Shown here piece after piece: positions 60,622-64,000 of a DNA stretch of 64,000 bases. A program made the position numbers and the translations under genes. This DNA is from an uncultured Saprospiraceae bacterium (lineage in GTDB: Bacteria > Bacteroidota > Bacteroidia > Chitinophagales > Saprospiraceae): assembly GCA_938028705.1 (NCBI GenBank), contig CALIZI010000082.1:1-64000 (forward strand). Reading direction: 5' to 3'. Numbering within the stretch: the first letter of the stretch is position 1; each line of letters begins with the position of its first letter. The notes beneath the pieces were generated by a model. It saw only the letters and a program-made list of their open reading frames with translations, had not been told where the DNA came from and did no database searches.

Positions 60622-62106
60622 TTATTCCCTTTTGATTCTGTTGAGTCCAGCTTTGGCGTGTTGGTGCAGTCCGTTTCGGTATTCGTCGGGATGGAGATTC
60701 AGACATTTTTTGTAATAGACGCGGGCTTGGGCGAAGTTGCCTTGCGCTTCGTAGATATTGCCGGTTCGGAGGGCGGCATTGCAGGCAAAATACCAGGGTT
60801 TGTCGCTGCCTTCGTGCATGATTTGCTGGTAATATTTTATGGCTTTTTGGTCGTTATTTTTTTTGTGATACACTCTGCCAAGACGATAGAGGTATTCGAG
60901 TTGTTGACGTTCATGGCGGAAGTCTTTTTGTGTTTTGGTGAGTAGTATATCAAGAGATTTATCGTGATAACCACCGTCAAAAAGTAGTCGGGCTTTGACC
61001 AAATCTTGGTGTGGAACGAGTTGTTCGACAGCTTCTTTTTTGGCTTTTTTATCACTTTCCATGATGGCTTTGCCCTTGGTGTGGCACTGTTGGATATAGC
61101 CTTGATAGCCTTCGGAAGTGCCAAAGAGGAGTTCGTACCAAGCGAGTTTTTGGTAGGCTTCTTTGATATAATTTTGCCCGTTGAAATTGTTGACGTAGCG
61201 GAGAAGATACTGGTCGGCATCGGTATCAAGGCGATAGAGTTTGCCTAAACCGAGCATGAAATCAAGGTAGTGAAAATCGTGGTATTCCGATCCGCGTGGC
61301 GCACGTTGGAGGATGTCAATGGCTTGGTCATTATGTCCGTTGTGCATAGCGACATTCGCAAGTATAAAGGCAGCTAAGGGGTTGTTTTCAATGTCTATAT
61401 CAGCATTGCTGACGATGTTCCAAGCCTCAGCTTCGTCATTGCCAATATACATCATAAGTAAGGCGTACATGACGATGGTTTCTTGCCCAAAAAGGAAATC
61501 GGGTCGGGCTTGTGCATAGCGAATCACCTCTTGTAGTTCACGCTTGCCTTGCTCTACAGTGCCGTCCATGCCCACCATTTTGACTGCCCAGCGGTAGTTG
61601 TCCGGGATAGTGCCGATAATGGCGTGCAATAAGCCAAGTGTTTTTTTATTTGCCACAAAATCGGGGTATTTAATCGCGTTTTCTTCGAGCAGTTTGTAGG
61701 CTCTTCGGACTTCGCGTGCAGCGGTGATATTTTCTTCAAATTTGAGTCGGGTCAATGCCCAGTGCAGGGTGATTTCGGCTTGGGCATAGAGGTAGTAGGG
61801 CGAGTCAGATCTGCCCTGCCGGATAAGACGCAGACGACGTTCTTTGTTATGTTCGAGCCTATCAAATTCGACTTTGTCTTCATTGATAAATATTGTAAAA
61901 AAATCAATGTAATCTTCTATCAAAAGGGTAAGGAGATTGTCGGGGTTTTGGTAGCTTTCGTGGTTGAGTTGTTGGCGGGCTTCGTCCAGTCGAAGGCTAA
62001 GACTGAGGTGATATGCACTTTCGATATTGGGGCTGAACTCAAATGTACCCTTCGCATGGAGTGTACAGATATTTATCAGAAAAATAAGCGGTAAAATGAA
62101 GCGCAT
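60622..62106 (-). CDS. secreted tetratricopeptide-repeat protein
   Basis: A 494-residue protein with a signal peptide (…NICTLHAKG). Predicted helices pair as TPRs along most of its length, most clearly at the C-terminus (LEYLYRLGRVYHKKNNDQKAIKYYQQIM and NIYEAQGNFAQARVYYKKCLNLHPDEYRN, written here in part). An acidic central region follows the pattern of Bacteroidota TPR proteins of unknown role, probably periplasmic. Confidence 0.8.
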   Translation of the reverse strand: MRFILPLIFLINICTLHAKGTFEFSPNIESAYHLSLSLRLDEARQQLNHESYQNPDNLLTLLIEDYIDFFTIFINEDKVEFDRLEHNKERRLRLIRQGRSDSPYYLYAQAEITLHWALTRLKFEENITAAREVRRAYKLLEENAIKYPDFVANKKTLGLLHAIIGTIPDNYRWAVKMVGMDGTVEQGKRELQEVIRYAQARPDFLFGQETIVMYALLMMYIGNDEAEAWNIVSNADIDIENNPLAAFILANVAMHNGHNDQAIDILQRAPRGSEYHDFHYLDFMLGLGKLYRLDTDADQYLLRYVNNFNGQNYIKEAYQKLAWYELLFGTSEGYQGYIQQCHTKGKAIMESDKKAKKEAVEQLVPHQDLVKARLLFDGGYHDKSLDILLTKTQKDFRHERQQLEYLYRLGRVYHKKNNDQKAIKYYQQIMHEGSDKPWYFACNAALRTGNIYEAQGNFAQARVYYKKCLNLHPDEYRNGLHQHAKAGLNRIKRE

Positions 62107-62122
62107 AATTGGTTTTGTCAGT

Positions 62123-62159
62123 AAAAAAATGCTGCAATCCGTTTGTCGAATTGCAGCAT
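62123..62159 (-). terminator. Rho-independent terminator
   Basis: On the minus strand atgctgcaat pairs with attgcagcat around an 11-nt loop, followed by seven T residues. It terminates the zinc-ribbon gene transcript. Confidence 0.85.
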
Positions 62160-62179
62160 GTATATTGTCAAAAGTTGTA

Positions 62180-62266
62180 CCAAAGTAAGTTCAAGTTCAA
62201 GTATCAAGTTCAAATATTTTTTGGCGAAGCCAAAAACTAAACTTGCGCTTGATTCTTGAACTTTAC
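62180..62266. repeat. mirrored word array
   Basis: agtaagttcaagttcaagtatcaag and its inexact mirror cttgcgcttgattcttgaactt flank a small ttggcgaagccaa hairpin, immediately past the zinc-ribbon gene stop. Confidence 0.55.
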
Positions 62267-63028
62267 CTATTCTTCCACAGGCACTGCGATGCCCGCGATT
62301 TCATTGTCAACGAGTACCCGTCCACAGTGTTCGCAGACGATAATTTTTTTACGTTGTCCGATTTCCAATTGGGTTTGTGGTGGAATTTTATTGAAACACC
62401 CACCGCAAGCATCTCGTTCTACGGTGACCACTGCGAGTCCGTTGCGATAAGCACCACGTACTTTGTCATAAGCACGTATCAAGCGTTCTTCGATGCCTTT
62501 TCTGGCTCTTTCAGATTTTTTCGTCAGCTTTTCTTCCTCTTTTTCGGTGGATTTGGTGATTTTTTCCAACTCCACTTTTTTATCTTCCAGTTCTTTCTCT
62601 TTCTTGTCGATGCGCTCTTTAGTAGAATTCAACAGTACACTTTTGTCCTCAATCAGTTTATTAGCACCGCGTTGTTTCTTTTCAGAAAGTTGAATTTCGA
62701 GCCGCTGCATGTCAATCTCTTTGTTGAGTGCTTCGTACTCGCGATTGTTTTTGACCTCGTCCAGTTGTTTTTCGTAGCGCAAAATGAGGGCTTCGGCATC
62801 TTTGCTTTTATTACGATGTTGAGCAATCTCGTCTTGATAGCCCTTTACGGTCTTTTCAAGTTTTTGGAGCCGAGTTCTAAGCCCTTCAATTTCATCTTCG
62901 AGGTCTTTGACTTCCATAGGAAGTTCACCTCTCAATACTTGGATTTCATCAATCTTGGAATCAATCGTTTGCAAGTCAAACATTGCCTGCAATTTTTCTT
63001 CGACTGTCTTTTCCTGCGCTTTTGCCAT
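62267..63028 (-). CDS. zinc-ribbon coiled-coil protein (CT398/DUF164 type)
   Basis: A 253-residue protein from ATG 63028 (MAKAQEKTVEEKLQAMFDLQ…); the in-frame upstream extension is repeat DNA. Residues about 8-190 are a long antiparallel coiled coil. The C-terminus holds a C4 zinc ribbon: DACGGCFNKIPP and IIVCEHCGRVLVDNE. This architecture matches the DUF164/CT398 family, with a proposed but unproven link to RNA polymerase, flagellar or secretion function. The Nif3-like gene lies directly upstream on the same strand, the pairing typical of Bacteroidota. Confidence 0.88.
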   Translation of the reverse strand: MAKAQEKTVEEKLQAMFDLQTIDSKIDEIQVLRGELPMEVKDLEDEIEGLRTRLQKLEKTVKGYQDEIAQHRNKSKDAEALILRYEKQLDEVKNNREYEALNKEIDMQRLEIQLSEKKQRGANKLIEDKSVLLNSTKERIDKKEKELEDKKVELEKITKSTEKEEEKLTKKSERARKGIEERLIRAYDKVRGAYRNGLAVVTVERDACGGCFNKIPPQTQLEIGQRKKIIVCEHCGRVLVDNEIAGIAVPVEE

Positions 63029-63250
63029 ATTATTATAAGTGGTGAGTAGAGTGTAGCGAGTAGTGAGTTGGTATTTTGCTTTGCAAAATAATTTATTCAA
63101 CTATTATACTATCGAAATGCTCTTTTTTATTATTAAATAATAATTATCGAAATTTTATTTTATTTGACACAAAAGTCTAATTATAAGCAAGTTGGGTATT
63201 ATGCGAAGCGATATATATGATAACTCGCTACTCACTACTCACTACTCGCT
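63029..63250. repeat. mirrored word array around an AT-rich core
   Basis: gtggtgagtagagtgtagcg and gagtagtgagttgg on the left mirror aactcgctactcactactca and ctactcgctac on the right. Same words as 18356-18470. It separates the Nif3-like and zinc-ribbon genes. Confidence 0.6.
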
Positions 63251-63251
63251 A

Positions 63252-64000
63252 CTAAAAATACCTCACCGGATTGGTGTTCACTTTTGTCAAATAAACCGCA
63301 AAGGTACTAAATTTTTGCGTTATTAACTCATTAAAAAGGTCGATTGTAAATTGTTCGCTCTCATAATGCCCGATGTCGGCGATGACAATATTGCTGTCAG
63401 CATCAAAAAATTCATGATATTTGTAGTCGGCAGTCACAAAAAAATCTGCGCCCTGACGCACCGCATGAGGCAACAAAAATCCGCCCGAACCACCACAGAC
63501 CGCTACGGTTTTCACGTTTTTATTGAGCAATTCGGTGTGTCTGATACAGCCTGTTTTCATGCGGGTTTTGAGCCGTTCCAGAAAGGTGGTTTCCAACATG
63601 GCACGAGGCAGTGTACCTATCATCCCCGACCCGATTTGATGATGTTTATTTTCGATACTGATGATTTCATATAGCGGATTTTCTTCCGAAGAAACTTCTT
63701 GCAAAGCCCGTATCATTTGTCCTTCCAGTGCCTGCTCGAATACCACATCCACCCGCGAAAGTGCGTCTCCTGCGCCATTCCGCGTACCCACGCCAAGCGT
63801 AGTAAAACTCGCTTGTTGGACATCATTATACGCCCCTGCTCCGACTTTAAATAATGCCCCCCGAACCGCGTCCGTCTCTTGTACCGACACGTAAGTTGTC
63901 AACTTTTTCAAGGTGCTTTTGGGTGCGAGTATGCGTGTATTTTTCAGTCCTAATTTTTCACAAATTTTTGCATTAACTCCGGTATGTACATTGTCCAGAT
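63252..64000 (-). CDS. Nif3-like dinuclear metal centre protein (5' truncated by window edge)
   Basis: The C-terminal 249 residues of a Nif3/YbgI family protein; the reading frame stays open through 64000, so the N-terminus lies beyond the window. In order: LDNVHTGVNAKICEKLGLKN (typical Nif3 block), LKKLTTYVSVQETDAVRGAL (YqfO-type insert start), GFLLPHAVRQGADFFVTADYKYHEFF and IVIADIGHYESEQFTIDLF (metal-ligand His and Glu). Family members form toroidal hexamers with a two-metal site; GTP cyclohydrolase-like activity has been proposed but the role is unsettled. Confidence 0.9.
   Translation of the reverse strand, partial: LDNVHTGVNAKICEKLGLKNTRILAPKSTLKKLTTYVSVQETDAVRGALFKVGAGAYNDVQQASFTTLGVGTRNGAGDALSRVDVVFEQALEGQMIRALQEVSSEENPLYEIISIENKHHQIGSGMIGTLPRAMLETTFLERLKTRMKTGCIRHTELLNKNVKTVAVCGGSGGFLLPHAVRQGADFFVTADYKYHEFFDADSNIVIADIGHYESEQFTIDLFNELITQKFSTFAVYLTKVNTNPVRYF

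Overview
The window reads as chromosomal DNA of a member of the Bacteroidota. Evidence seen in the sequence: at least seven secreted proteins end in the 'YPNP … G.Y' type of type IX secretion (T9SS) sorting domain; many lipoproteins have a lipobox; a TTG-N19-TATCTTTG promoter of the Bacteroidota type lies at 8466-8495; Shine-Dalgarno sequences are absent; and intergenic DNA is very AT-rich. A mitochondrial-like citrate synthase and a 489-residue helical family suggest Saprospiria-like relatives, but that placement is inference. No rRNA, tRNA, CRISPR array, prophage or complete insertion sequence was recognised.

Layout. 0-8 kb: two lipoproteins with near-identical leaders, then a minus-strand run of a methyltransferase, a rhomboid protease, a lysine/alanine-dehydrogenase-like enzyme and two lipoproteins. 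8.4-12.1 kb: a methionine unit with promoter, SAM-I riboswitch, osmC-like gene, metZ and metX. 12.2-16.8 kb: a CcmD-like peptide, glutamate dehydrogenase, an Lrp regulator, an FKBP-type isomerase and a YkuK-like RNase H fold. 17.3-19.2 kb: two putative peptidoglycan hydrolases. 19.3-22.9 kb: thioredoxin, a second rhomboid, rlmH, hemE and a TetR regulator. 23.2-25.0 kb: a two-gene ATPase + DUF4276 cassette, the best defence-system candidate. 25-37 kb: a T9SS propeller protein, a MATE exporter, a metal/cofactor-binding lipoprotein, a PhoD-like phosphatase, ribosomal protein S1 and an M14 carboxypeptidase. 38-41 kb: ECF sigma factor, possible anti-sigma factor and citrate synthase. 41-48 kb: an M43 protease, a sulfatase-fold hydrolase and a PNGase F homologue. 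48-55 kb: an unusual sigma-like protein with a possible degenerate anti-sigma partner, a helical protein, an unexplained probable non-coding transcription unit and a MORN-repeat protein. 55.9-59 kb: a bacterial lysyl oxidase homologue and a secreted paralogue of its C-terminal half. 59-64 kb: an AAA ATPase, a TPR protein, a zinc-ribbon coiled coil and a Nif3-like protein cut by the window end.

The most striking non-genic content is in the intergenic DNA. It contains several families of short palindromic, MITE-like elements. One ~210-bp family has four copies with inverted termini; three copies have 4-bp direct repeats at their borders, paired arm changes are seen, and one copy has its centre inverted relative to its arms. 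Other elements (802-993, 22943-23142, 44943-45140, 47702-47847) carry perfect terminal inverted repeats bordered by 6-9-bp direct repeats. Beyond these, many gene borders carry mirrored arrays of short low-complexity words around an AT-rich core.
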